DNA of 64,000 nt, from assembly GCA_025617745.1 (NCBI GenBank), contig CM046853.1, positions 31,795,313-31,859,312 on the forward strand. The letters are read 5' to 3'. Position 1 is the first letter of the stretch, and every line of letters starts with the position of its first letter. Of this stretch, positions 1 to 18,200 are shown in pieces. Origin of the DNA: Heliocidaris erythrogramma (Eukaryota > Echinodermata > Echinoidea > Camarodonta > Echinometridae). A program made the position numbers and the translations under genes. The notes beneath the pieces were generated by a model that saw nothing but the letters and a program-made list of their open reading frames with translations, was not told the origin of the DNA and did not search any database.

Positions 1-2873
1 CTTTGAAAAGGAGAGAGCCATTTGAATTTTCCAACATTGTGAATTTTGGGAGAGCAAAAAAAATGATTTCATCCAAAAATGATATAATCCAAAATGGCAG
101 CTCGCATATTCTATCTCTACTTTTAGACCAATTTTTTACTTTCAGAGGCAAGATAAGAGCATTAAACATGAACAATTAGTCTATAACAACTTCAATAAGA
201 GAATAACCCAAGGTATGGATGTTTTTAAAAGTATTTACAGGATAAAGACTTGTGAATTTGAAGCATTTTTGTGTGTGGCAATTAATGACTTTTGTAATGT
301 TTTTTTATTGCCATTTGATCTTTCGATTTTTTTTCTCTTGATCGGCAAAATTTAAGTATACCCAGACGTTGTGTGTTCGGACAGGTTGGTTATCCGGACC
401 GGTCATTTTTAAACGTAAATTGAACAACTTTTCATGCAAATTGTCAAAAATCTTTCACAGGATAGGTTGAAAATGATGTGAATTGCAAATATTCACTGAT
501 TTTAGTGTTACCTGATGCATATTATTCGTAAAATCTGACAGCAAAATTGACAGGCTAATTTTTGTTAAGTGTCCGGACACACAACCCCCCATCCTACCGT
601 AGGTAAAACAAAAATACCTTTAAAAAAAAAAGCCCCCCAGAGCTCTAAAATAGCCACTGCAAAATATTTAAGGGGGGCTATTTTCTGAGGGGGAAATCTG
701 AGAAGAGCCTCCGTAAAAAAAAAAGAAGTTAATTTTTGGTTGGTGTAGTCATGAAGGATTATTAGATTGCAGTATTAATTATTGGTCTCTAAGAGTAATT
801 TATCATTTTGGGTGAAATGATTGAAAAATAGGCCCATGTAACTCACATGTAGCTCGCATGATGTATCTGTGTGCTGTAGGACATGGGTCTTGATATTTTC
901 CACCTGCATGAATTTCAAAATAAAAAAATGAAAAATCTCTTGCTGTTACCAAGAACTAATGTTTCCTTCTGGTAAATATCACTATAATAATCACCTCAAA
1001 GCATTATATCCTCAGTTATTCTATCTAGCAAAACTGTGTTACGAGGTCCTGGTTTTTATCGCTTTGTTTGATTTTTGAAGAGAAATACATTTTAAAGTCA
1101 AGTTGAAATTAGTCATAAAAATGGTCTTTTATTATTCTAATTGCATGCATTTCCACTGTAATATGCAAATTTTTTGTTTTTGAAAATTTCAACACCAATA
1201 GTACCTTTATACAATGGCATTGTTTGTGATATTTCAAGAGTTACAGACTCTTGTCATTAGGATAATAAGTTCACAGCCAACCACACAGGTTTCTTTGGAA
1301 GGTAACCAGTTTTGGAAATCATAACAAAATTACAGCACTTCATGTAGTACAGAGGGAGTTGGCAAGAGTGAAGTGGGGATGGGTAGAGAGACACGAATAA
1401 ATGAAGACAGAGGCAGGGATACACAAAGGGGGAGAAAGAGAGACAGAGAGACCATAATCATTAAGGCATATTAGGTAACAAATGCTAGAAGGATAGAGAG
1501 GAAACATCTTATAAGCCTGTTGCAGTTTATGGAACTTGCCTGTGTTTAGTGCCACCCCCGCATGCTGCAACCGGCCACAAATAGAGGCAGAAACCTTACC
1601 TTGATGTGTTGAGCTATCCCCTGTGCGTCACTGTCTGACGTCAGCCTTGGAGAGACCAGTCTGTAGTTGAACAAGGAGCCTCCTCTGTGGAATACCATTT
1701 TCTCCTCTTTTCAGCAAATTTTGGGGGATGAAAAACAGTTCGCTTCTTTAAATGATTGCTGGTTATTTCATATCCACATTAGTTATAGTTTTTAATTTTT
1801 AAATTTTAGTTTCCAAACACTACATGTATCTATCTCATTTTGTCACACAGTGCTGTGTCCTGTTTTTCTCCATATTGTGACATGGGAATTAGATAGGCCT
1901 ATTTCTTTAACATTTTCATACGCCATATAAAGTGATTTTTTGAATTTTGTTATTTTTAAAGATTCATATTTTGTTTTAAATGAAGTTCGATACCACCTAT
2001 GAAATGTATCATTGAGCTCTTGTATTTATATTGCTCTGGAGAAGCTTGCTTTCTGCCTTGTGAATGTCATTCTGGATGCTGCTTTGTATTCTGTAATGGT
2101 GTATAATGATTTATCACACAATTAAATGCACAATCTTACTTGTTGATTTGCACCTTTCTGTAGAAAAATTAATTAGTGCAGTTGACTGTATAGACTTACA
2201 TTAGCATGTAGGCCTTTGTATCTAAATAATTAGCAATCCCTCTTATCTGATTTAGATGAGAACCCCCCTGAAAAAAGAAAGAAAGAAAAGAAAAAACTTA
2301 AGTTCAGAATATTTGTATAAATTCGCTTGTTTCTTCTTGTAGTATAAATCGTAATTAATCAAGGCATCACATGCATCTTTTACGTGTATGTTTGCATGTG
2401 CTGAAATAAGCATATCATTTGCTTTTGCTACGATAATTATTAAAGTATATTTGTGGGTTTGGGTGTGTTTTTGTATCGTGTATGTCAGCCTGACAACATG
2501 TAGTTATATGTGGTTGTAGTGTATGGGTGCATGTTTGGTGTGTGTGTACACACGTATGTTGTGTTCGCTGCCTCACTCTACAGGCTGTACGTACATGTAC
2601 ATGCCGTTGTATGCAAGCTTTTATTGCACATGCATCCTACAGTGCCTGTGCATAGAACAAGTATTTAGGCATGGCACTGTGTGTGGCACTGGCTGTTATG
2701 TAGCCGACCATAGGCTCGGTTTGCCTTTATGGAGAGTGTGCGTGAATAATGCAGCATGCATAGTCAGTGAAAGGGTGCGTGTTTGGTATGCTTTGGTTGT
2801 GGTGCATAATATATGTCTGCAGAATTTGTGCGCATTAGATCTGCAGTGGCCACTCTGCTGTAATGCTCTGATA
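1..2873 (+). other. Intron of the Gq alpha gene (no exon seen)
   Basis: AT-rich sequence upstream of the first visible Gq exon, read as intron because the gene must continue left. I found no reading frame matching the missing Gq alpha N-terminal exons. Only short purine- or pyrimidine-rich tracts stand out (for example around 1390-1460). Confidence 0.6.
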
Positions 2874-4104
2874 TTGCCATACTGAAAGGATTCTGACATT
2901 CTAACACATTCCTCTTAGTTATGGACAGAAGTCCAACATTTTCTATAGCCTTCATTGGAGTGACCATGTAGGATCATGGAGCTATGAATGTTATAAAACA
3001 GTTTCATTTTTTCTTTTTTGTTGAAGAAATAATGGATAGAAGCTTACATGTATGTCCAATATCTTTTCCTGTAATGATTTTCTGTGAATCACAAACTGCA
3101 AATAATGACTGCTTACATGTACAGTAGGCGTATACCTGCTTGTATATTACTACCTGTTATTCTTTGTAAACATTATTAAAATGTTTACTCTGTTCTTGTT
3201 CATTCATTTATTGATCATCACATCATAAGTAATTTATTTTGAATTGGAAAAGTTTCTTAGATCTGCATACAGCATACACACATAAGTCTACGGTTTCTTA
3301 TCCTTGGGTGTATTTGTATCGTACTGTGTGTTAGACACAGTAGGCAGATAGTTTTCAGAGATTCCTTCAAAATTATACACCAAATTTGATTTCCGTTATT
3401 CGAAAAGAAACAATACTCAATCAGATTTTTAATTGCCAGTTAATTACTTGTGAATTTCTGTTGATTTACTCAGGAGGCCTACTATTTTTCTTGCCATACT
3501 GAAAGGATTCTGACATTCTAACACATTCCTCTTAGTTATGGACAGAAGTCCAACATTTTCTATAGCCTTCATTGGAGTGACCATGTAGGATCATGGAGCT
3601 ATGAATGTTATAAAACAGTTTCATTTTTTCTTTTTTGTTGAAGAAATAATGGATAGAAGCTTACATGTATGTCCAATATCTTTTCCTGTAATGATTTTCT
3701 GTGAATCACAAACTGCAAATAATGACTGCTTACATGTACAGTAGGCGTATACCTGCTTGTATATTACTACCTGTTATTCTTTGTAAACATTATTAAAATG
3801 TTTACTCTGTTCTTGTTCATTCATTTATTGATCATCACATAAGTAATTTATTTTGAATTGGAAAAGTTTCTTAGATCTGCATACAGCATACACACATAAG
3901 TCTACGGTTTCTTATCCTTGGGTGTATTTGTATCGTACTGTGTGTTAGACACAGTAGGCAGATAGTTTTCAGAGATTCCTTCAAAATTATACACCAAATT
4001 TGATTTCCGTTATTCGAAAAGAAACAATACTCGATCAGATTTTTAATTGCCAGTTAATTACTTGTGAATTTCTGTTGATTTACTCAGGAGGGCTACTATT
4101 TTTC
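2874..4104. repeat. Recent tandem duplication, 617 bp unit x2
   Basis: Unit 1 is 2874-3490 (617 bp) and unit 2 is 3491-4104 (614 bp), head to tail. The only differences I see are a 3 bp deletion in unit 2 (catcacatcataag versus catcacataag) and single bases near the end (ctcaatcag/ctcgatcag; ggaggcc/ggagggc). Identity above 99% points to a very young duplication or a misassembled allele. No gene is carried. Confidence 0.93.
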
Positions 4105-7100
4105 TTTTCAATAAATACCGGTATGCAACATTTAGAAGGTATATATTGTGTAAATGTTTCTAACCAATGGTCTTAAAGAGTACCAGTCACCAAAAATAAA
4201 TAATTTGTGTACAGCTAGAATGTATAAAATTAACCTCAAAACGGTTTACCCGTTTTAAGCTATGGGTATCTTGAGAAAAAAATGAATATAAAATAACAAG
4301 CAACCCCATCATTTGTAAAATTAAAAATTGGAATGAGAAACTTGGAAAAGCTTTGCTGAATCGTATGTACCACTTATGATAAGATTCATGTAAATTCTGT
4401 AGTTAGGGCTGTATTATTATTGTTGTTGATATCCCTATTGGTTGGACAGAAATGTTAACATTTTCAGTCTTGATTGGACCATTGATGTCAAATTATTGGA
4501 TGATATTGCACCAAAATACTGACTGTTTATACACCATGCTACAATGAGAATATTCAGTTTTGCATATAGATGGCCAGCAAGTAACCTTGTAAAAGATGAA
4601 TTTTAGACGCGATACAAGGTATTTTCTACTTAAAATATTTAAATGTAAATGAGTTTGAAGCTTTTATCAGACCATGTCAGTCAATGTGCATGGTTGTCTT
4701 CTAAAAAATCGTCTAGACATTTTGCAGTTTGTCGACAACGGCTATTTTTTTGCAGATGGCATTCTCTAAAGGGGCCCCTAACCCCCCTCCCCCCCCCCTT
4801 TCAATCTGCCTATGTATGTAAGTTTACTGTTGCTAGGGGAGAAGCCAGGCAAGCCTAAGATCATCACTGTCCGATTGTTGTTGGAAAAATGAAAGGATCA
4901 CAGCAAATGAATAATTCCAGTTTATATGGATATGATTTTTTTTTTTTTTGTACAAAATAGTGTATTACCTGGAATAAAATTATTTGCTTAACTTCTATTA
5001 GTATTAATCGACGGATTTCTTTTCAAAAGTATTTTTGTTTTGTTAACCAAATGTTACCAATCAGCTGATTTGTAGTTACTCACTGGAGCTTGGTGTTGTC
5101 ACAGGTCAAGGGGTAATTTTGTATACACACTGTATTTAGTACAAGTGTGGGGGTAGAGCATGCACAAACACATGCAGTGTTTACATGAAGGAGGTTGACT
5201 TATGAAAAGTCCGATACACCAAAATGAGTATTAGAATTTTGTGAACGGGATTTTTATTGCGAATAGCAACCAAAAACGCTTTTGGAGGTAAAAATCTCGC
5301 AATTTAGGCTAAGACTTAGCTCATAGATGTCACTTCACTGACGGGGGGAGAAAGGAAGAGGAAGAGTATGGCGGTGGCGCGATTGGATTGGTGGACGGGG
5401 AGTGCGCGGGCAGAGGCTGCGCGTTTAAGACTTAGTTTTTCTCGAATGACGGCATAGTTTGGGAAACTAGCAAATAGGTACATGTAGATACATGTACATA
5501 GATTTATCTAGTAAATAACAAAATTAGTTATAATTTTCTTGGTTACATGTATGTGTAAAACTAAATGTTTTTTTGTTATTATTGTATGTGACTTGTCCAT
5601 TGAGTTCCAAAAAGATGAACACAAATAGAGGGACTTCTCTGTTTAACCAGATTTGTTGGTGGAATTTGTTTGTGAGAGGTAAATGACATACATACTAATG
5701 AAGCTGATATACACACATATGTAGGTGCATTGAGAAATGTAGGCATATGCGTTACCTAATTACAAACTGGCATAGCTAAATCTTCAGGGAAAAGGAATTG
5801 GTATGACACTGGTTGAATATACAGTGTACATGTATGCAGAGGTGCCAAATAGTATGATTTTTCAGTTACAATACGACACTAGGATTTTTCTCCATAAAAT
5901 ACGATTTATCAAAAAAATAACTGTCTCCGTGTGTTTATGTATCTCTCATTGACATTGTACATGATTGCGTATGCGTGCGTAATTCACTGCAGCTGTGAGG
6001 CGCGCGCGCGGCACAGCACTAACACTACAGCTCATGAAATTTGGTACACACATTGGTCTTGGTGGGAAGATGTGCAAGACTTATTTTTTGGATATGTCGG
6101 AAGCTGCGTTGCCATGGAAACGGCATATCTATGGCAGTAAATCAGGGAAAAATCTTGCGGATCGATCTGCTTCCTCAGTTTTCGACCAAAAGTCAAGAAA
6201 GGCTGTTGTCACGGGGCGGGGGTATTAATCATCATCTTCAGTGATATTTCTAGTTGGATTTATAATGCAAACGATGGGTGTTGTTGTAAGGTCAGACAAA
6301 CAATGGGATTTGTCCACCCTAGCAACAACTACCGTAAAATCAGACAATTTTGCATGCTTTTAATGTTTGTTAATTTCATGCTGCAAAATTATTGAATTAA
6401 AACTGACACAATAGTGAATTCTTGCAATTCGCCAATCTCTCTTGCTGTGAAATGACTGTCGTTTACAACTTGCGAAATTTCATGTGGCAAATATTTGTGG
6501 TTTACATTGCAGTTTACATTTTGGCTATTGAAACAGTACAGGTGAACAGCATATTTGTCACCAGGCAAAGATGTGTGAATATAAAATTCATTCTGAAAAT
6601 GACCCATCACAGAATATATGCTCATGAAAGTGATGTTATCATTATTCATGTATGTACCATGGTACATTGACATTCTACTATATTTACAGATGGGCATATT
6701 CTTTTTAAAGGGGAAAACAAAAGCTATTCATGGACACCTTCATCACATTTAAGCCTCATTCACACATGCTGCGAGAAACTGCCACCTTGCACCTTTGAGG
6801 AAAGGAATTATTTAAGTGCTAAGTTGTTCATATTTTGTTCTTCAAATTGGCAACAATATTTTTCTTTTAGTGCTACGTGGTTCTGATAAGGTGTAATGTC
6901 TTTGAAAACGTTATACATGTACATGGTTAGGATATATATTTTGTTGAAAAGTTGAAATTGCCAATTATGATGAAAAGCATTGATTTTGAACCTCTCAATG
7001 TGTTGCCAATTGAAGGATCTTCAAGCTTATTCTCATTTTTAAAATTCCTTGCATCAAATGCAATATGGTAATGCAACAAACCACAAAATGTCAAATGTCT

Positions 7101-8735
7101 CGAAAGGGTTAAACTGCCAGGGTAAACCACCAAGGCAAAATAAGCATAATGTGCTTAATGTGTCAATGTGTTATGCATTACCAACCTACACTACTCAATA
7201 TCCAGGAAATTCTTTGTGTGTGATTGACAGTGTTGCGAACAGAAATGTAACGTACCATTAAAAGTTGCGTGCAGAATACTTAGCTCACGCTGTTTCAGTT
7301 CTAAAATCGGACCCTGACCATTACAATCAAAGTCTGGATTCTTTTTTTTCCCCCTCAACCTAAACATGGATATCTACATGTGGGACAACAGTATAGATTT
7401 AGCATATACTTTCTATTCTTTCTACTTTTATTGGAGAATGAATTGTGGAATGAGATTTCACCTGGTGTAAAAAGTGAAATTATAGCCATCTTTCTGACCT
7501 GCCCAAGCCAAGTTTTAGGTACCAGTATGTACAAAGTCTGTGCAAAATATATAATGTTGTCCTACATGCAGAGATTTATTGGGGCATCAAATTATGATCG
7601 GTTTAAGACATCCGGGTCTGGTTTACCTCTGTTATGATTTACATGCAGGTTACAAAGGTTATAAAGACATTCTTTTAATACCTTGATACATGTCTTGCTA
7701 TTGCAGATCATTGCTACAAATGCATTTTTACTTAATGCAATTACATGTAGGTTGTATTCTATGGAAATTGTGAAATCTGTTGAAAGACTTGTTTTGAGAG
7801 CTATAAAGTTCTCCTTTCTATGGGTTTATAATGGATTATTGTTTCCCACTAAGTATTCATTTGGGATTTAGAGTCATATTCACCTGTCAGTTACTCCACA
7901 GAGGTTATTAATTGTAATTGTATTAAAAGGCGATCTTAGTCCTTTTAATGGAGGGGGAAAAATGTTCACAGGATCAAAAGAAACTATGCTGAATGTAATA
8001 TACCACAAATGAATGATACATGTCAAACAGATTATGTAGGAGAGATAAGTATAATTGCTAATAAAGTAATAAGCAATAAAAAAAAAAATGCCGACCACAA
8101 TAACGCTTGTTCCCATAATGTGCATTATATGCATTATTACTCGGCTATTATATCAAATTCATTTAGCAGATGCCATTATCCATCATGGATTCCATTCTAT
8201 TTTCGATACAACATACATTTTCCATAGACTCCTGCCTGTATTAGTATACAATGGGTTAACATCAAGAGTAAAAAGAAAAGGACTTGTATGGATTTGAAAT
8301 TTTAGGGAATAATATTGAAACAGAAGGTAGTACCAATATAGGATGAAGTAATCAACCCTTAAAATATTTTTTTTTCCTCAAGAAAAGAGGGAAATTTGGG
8401 GGTATGTAAGGCATACAATAGCAATGTAAGATGTATAGTAGCCTCCTTATTTCTATTACTTATATTTTTAAAAACTATGGAAAATACCTTATAAGATAAA
8501 TAATCTACGTGATATTGTCTAGCAAGGTTGACAGCTCAGTAATGGCCAATCAAGAGTCACTTGTAGATTTGAAATGTGTGTAGTCCACTACATGTTCCAG
8601 AATTGTTCATGTTAAATGAGATGATTGGATTGACAGATTTTCATTACAAAACAGAGGAACATGAAGGAAAACATGAGTGTGAAACATGGGAATGAAAAAC
8701 AACATATTGCTGGGACAACACATAGCTTTGTGTTA
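4105..8735 (+). other. Intron sequence, nothing coding seen
   Basis: Continues the Gq alpha intron. Reading frames are short and unlike known proteins. It holds homopolymer runs (C-run near 4784-4798, T-run near 4937), a CG-alternating patch near 6000-6010, and at 6698-6745 a short dispersed repeat that recurs at 51422-51470. Confidence 0.5.
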
Positions 8736-9389
8736 TTAAAGGGAAATTAACCTCAGCGTATGAATTAGCTTATTTTGAATGGTGTAGTATATGCCTCTTA
8801 TTTGATACATGCAATTTCATGTAAAAACACAGGATATAGATATAAATCACTATTTTCCAGCCAAGTTATCGTCTGCTAGCAATAATAAGGGGGCTGCCAT
8901 TACTTTATGTGTACACGAACATATTTTTCATCCCAAGTAAAATTTCCTTCATCGTTAACTTGTAATTGATTTTTAGAGGACAAATATATATTAGATAAAG
9001 TCACATATTCTGAAATGTAAGTTTAGTTTTATATATTTTTTAAAAGGTCTTAATTTGTTCATAAAAAATATACTTCATAAAAAATATACGTCAAGGACGG
9101 AGAATTGACGTCAAGGACGGAGACAATCGTAACAATACCAAAACAAAGCGAGGAATCTGCTTTACAGGATGGCTATTAGAACTCATGGGTCGTCAATTAT
9201 CTAGGCCCATGGCCAATAACAATCGTAATACAATCAGAACAAAGCGACGTATCTGTTGTAAAGGTAGGCTATTATCAATGCATATGGTACCTAATGATCC
9301 GTGTCATGCACAAAATGGCAGCCTCCATGGAAAGACGTAGCAGACAATAGGTGCATCTAGAATATCACGTGGGGTTACTTGCCCTTTAA
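8736..9389. mobile_element. MITE-like element with imperfect terminal inverted repeats
   Basis: The left end TTAAAGGGAAATTAACC pairs imperfectly with the right end, which reads ggttacttgccctttaa on the + strand. Inside lie two diverged copies of a ~60 bp motif starting acaatcgtaa (near 9112 and 9221), both followed by aacaaagcga and a diverged tail. No transposase frame. Probably a non-autonomous DNA element; family not assigned. Confidence 0.5.
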
Positions 9390-9899
9390 GAAGCATGTAA
9401 TACATGTATGTCAATGGTGGTGAAAGTAATTGGATATTAATCACCTGTAGAGGGCAGCAGATCAGATTCATGCTTCTTGTGGCTGGCTGAGTGGGTGATG
9501 AGTGATTGGAATACGCATGCGGATTGCGGTCGTTTATAACTCTGAATACAGTCGGAACTTTTTTGTTGCAATCAAGATTATTTCAAACAAAGGTGTTTTG
9601 TTCAAAGTACTACTTAGTCCTGAAACGAAACTGAAACAGGTAATACATGCACATAAGCATGTAACTCAGAAGCAAATTGTTTGTTTTGCACATTTAATTC
9701 TTAGTTTTCATTGTTATTGTAGATTTTCAATCATATTTATTTCTCTCTCACCTCATTTTTTTAAACACTTAATTGGAAACAATATTGTTTACAATGCAAA
9801 TAGTAAGCCATATTTAAATATAACTTATATTTGTTGATGCAATTTTATGTGAACTTCAATTTATGTGTATCTACTTTCTTTTTCTTTTCTAATTTTCAG

Positions 9900-15174
<5,275 letters not shown>

Positions 15175-15246
15175 CAGCCGGCAAAGACTGTCATTGCTGT
15201 GTCCACTCTGCCCGGCTGGCATGGGCTCCTTTTTGGCCTAGCAAGT

Positions 15247-15252
15247 AATAAA
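15247..15252 (+). promoter_or_regulatory. Candidate proximal poly(A) signal AATAAA
   Basis: The first AATAAA after the Gq alpha stop codon, 73 bp downstream. Its use is not shown by the sequence. Confidence 0.35.
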
Positions 15253-18200
15253 TTGACCTGCCCTCTGCTGGCCTGTGTCTCATTGCCCAGTAGTTGTGGT
15301 TGATTTACCCTATCAGTACACAGAAATCAAACGAAAGACAATTTTTTTGTATTGGGGACGTGCACTATCGACTTGTACCTGAGAAGACCGTGCATTTTTT
15401 CTTTTTGTCTTACGTGTTGGGCGAGAGCTCTTGTGTTAGGAAATCAAACTAGGAATTAATTAATTGTATCAATGCTGAAAGCTAGTGGATGTGTTGCAAC
15501 AGTGATGGTGTATTGAAGACATCGTGGAAAGCTCGTCTTTTTTGGAAGGAAGCCCATGCAGTTATGCTGGACCCCTGGCTTGTAGCTCCACCTATGTCAC
15601 GTTTAGCAGCTACTAGAGGAAAAATCGCCTTGTTTGCTATTTATGCATGGATCAAACGCATGGATCGCCAACACAGCTGGATAAGCTAGAAATTTGTGGA
15701 AATTTCTCTGTCAACAAAATCCTTCTCGCCTTGATAATGTTCCTGTTTTTATGAGTTCAGATCATCTGTGGGAAATGTCAACAACTAGCAAAGCCAGGCT
15801 GCGCCAGTGTCGCAATATCTTCTTGCTTCTCTTGCCAGGGCGTGGACAAGTACGAGAAACAATTGATTCCTCTGGATTGTGGAATAGTTCGAGTAGGAAT
15901 TCCAACCAGATGAAATGCAGAGTACAGAGTGATGGATTGATTTGTGTGTAAGGCCAATATGATGGCTATAAGAAAAGTGATTTGGAAAGGGAAGAATTTA
16001 TTTTGAAGCAGCACCTCACTGCCATAAGATGACATTGAAAACTGCCTGTCTCTCACCCTTACTCTCATACTTTTTCTTTCTCTTTATGTTTCACTTTAAA
16101 TCTTTTTTTGTTCATCTCTGTCCCATTTTTTCCTCCTGGACCTTGCTTTCTCCCTTCTGTCATTTTTTCTTTGTCCTTCTTTCCTGTTTCTCTTCCCTTT
16201 CTGACCCCGTTTGCTGAATATGTTCAAAATCTAAAACAAAAACACAGCAAGCCAAGCATTTTTGTACAGGAAATGCATGAAAGTTTATGCTGAAGTTGAA
16301 TGGAAACTGACCACATTCTTTCAAGAAGCTTTATGTTGCGATTTTTGTATAAATTTGCATTTATTTTCCATCTGTTCAGCAAGCAAGTAGTTGGCAATAG
16401 GTGAGTTACTGCTACATCGACCCGTGTCTGTGCTTCACTAGGGGAGGTGTAAATTGTTCTTGTCAGTGTGATAGTTGCCATCCTTACACCTTGATCTGCC
16501 AACTTAACTGGCAGAGCATTTGGTTTCTCGAAAAAGAGAGAGGAGAGAGGAAAGAAGACAACCATTCGTTCAAATTTAATAAAAAATCAACACATTCAAT
16601 TTGCACAAGTTTTTAAAATTTTTCATTTCTTTTATATATATATCTATATATATGCATTATCAGTGAAATTATTTCTCTACTAGAAAATGTTTGAAATTAC
16701 AAAGAACTAATCACTTTTGCCAGTCCCAGTGTGTTTAGGAAGCACTTCTAGGTTGTTACAAGACTTCTGAACTACCACTGTGAGTTATTCTTTGCAAATG
16801 ATATCACCTGTGTTTATAAGCTTATTTTGTCCCAGATGGAAAGGAATGGTGAATGCCTGGGATTTTGTACAAATGGCAGCTGACTGCATTTTACAAAAAA
16901 AAATGTATCAAAAATAAGCAAATTTTAGCTCATTTTTTTTGTTCTTGTCATGATTAATCATTATCAACTCTACACGTTTCATGCATCAAGATGTTTTTTA
17001 ACTTGAGGACAAGTGGTGAGAGCATTTTGTCATCTAACAACTTTAATGCAATTTTCTACTTCTGCTTTACAATCTGAAGTCAAATTTTGTGGATAGATAG
17101 TTCAAATAACTTTTCATGTAATGTGGGACATAGATATGTTAAGAAATGAGATTAAGTGGAGGAGTCAAAAGGTTACCCCTCTTTTTTTTTTCTTTTTTTT
17201 TACTTTGCTGTTTCTTGTATTTTGAATCATGGCACTTTATTTTAAAAAAAAATAACCTTAGTTCTCTCTTGTGTTTTTACATGTTCAAACATTTCCATAT
17301 TGTTTGAGGGGAGAATAATTAATCTAGTACTTAGCAAATATAAATGCATTTCTCACATTACCTCCCTCTTTTAACATTTTTCATTGATAATTGATATTCT
17401 GATGCTTTAGTAAATTAAACGATAGACATGATTTGTGCTGTCAAGGAATGGAACGGGGAATGCTTTAGGATTATGAAAATGCATTGCTTTCTTCTTTCAC
17501 GCGTATCTGAAATTGGAACAAATTTGACACGTCTGTCCTGCAGTTTTCATGTTTGGGACTCGAGGAAACCCTGTATGAAATCCCATATAGGGCAATAACT
17601 TCATTATCTTGTTGATGATTGATTAACTGTTCAATGAAATGTTTTGGCCAAACTTGGCAGAATTGTTGATTGCTGGAGATGCTAATTGATGTGATCAACT
17701 CAAATACAAATATCAACTACTTGAAAGTCATCAATTTTGAACAAATCAGTTTATGAAATACGGAGAAAAACTGATGTCTTTGTTGAAAGTTGCACACATG
17801 TTACAGGAAAATTGAAATGAGCAAAGAAATTTCTAGTTCATTCGTAGAATAAGCAAGTGAGATTTAATTATACTCCTGTATCTCTTTAGAACTGCTTCAG
17901 CACATGCAGATGGCTTGATATTTTGCGGTGTTGCACTTCTATGCCATCGTCAATTGTCAGAATCACCTTTTTCAAGCAAAACAAAATATGAATGCTATAA
18001 CTGTAGTTCAGTCAATTTAGTTGGTATTGCTTCTTTGAATATATAAAAAAGTGAGGGCTTTGCAATGTAGCTCTCTCTTTTACCATCGGGAACAAATTGT
18101 GACTCGAACATGTTACTCGATTCATTAACATGAAATGCAATGCGTATTTGTTTGAAAATGGACCAAAGAAGTCACTATCTAAGTAAAGAAAAAAAAAATA

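Noticed and set aside
16029-16293. Phe/Leu-rich small proteins after the Gq alpha gene
   Set aside because: Pyrimidine-rich, probably untranslated sequence; no homology and two overlapping frames are equally open.
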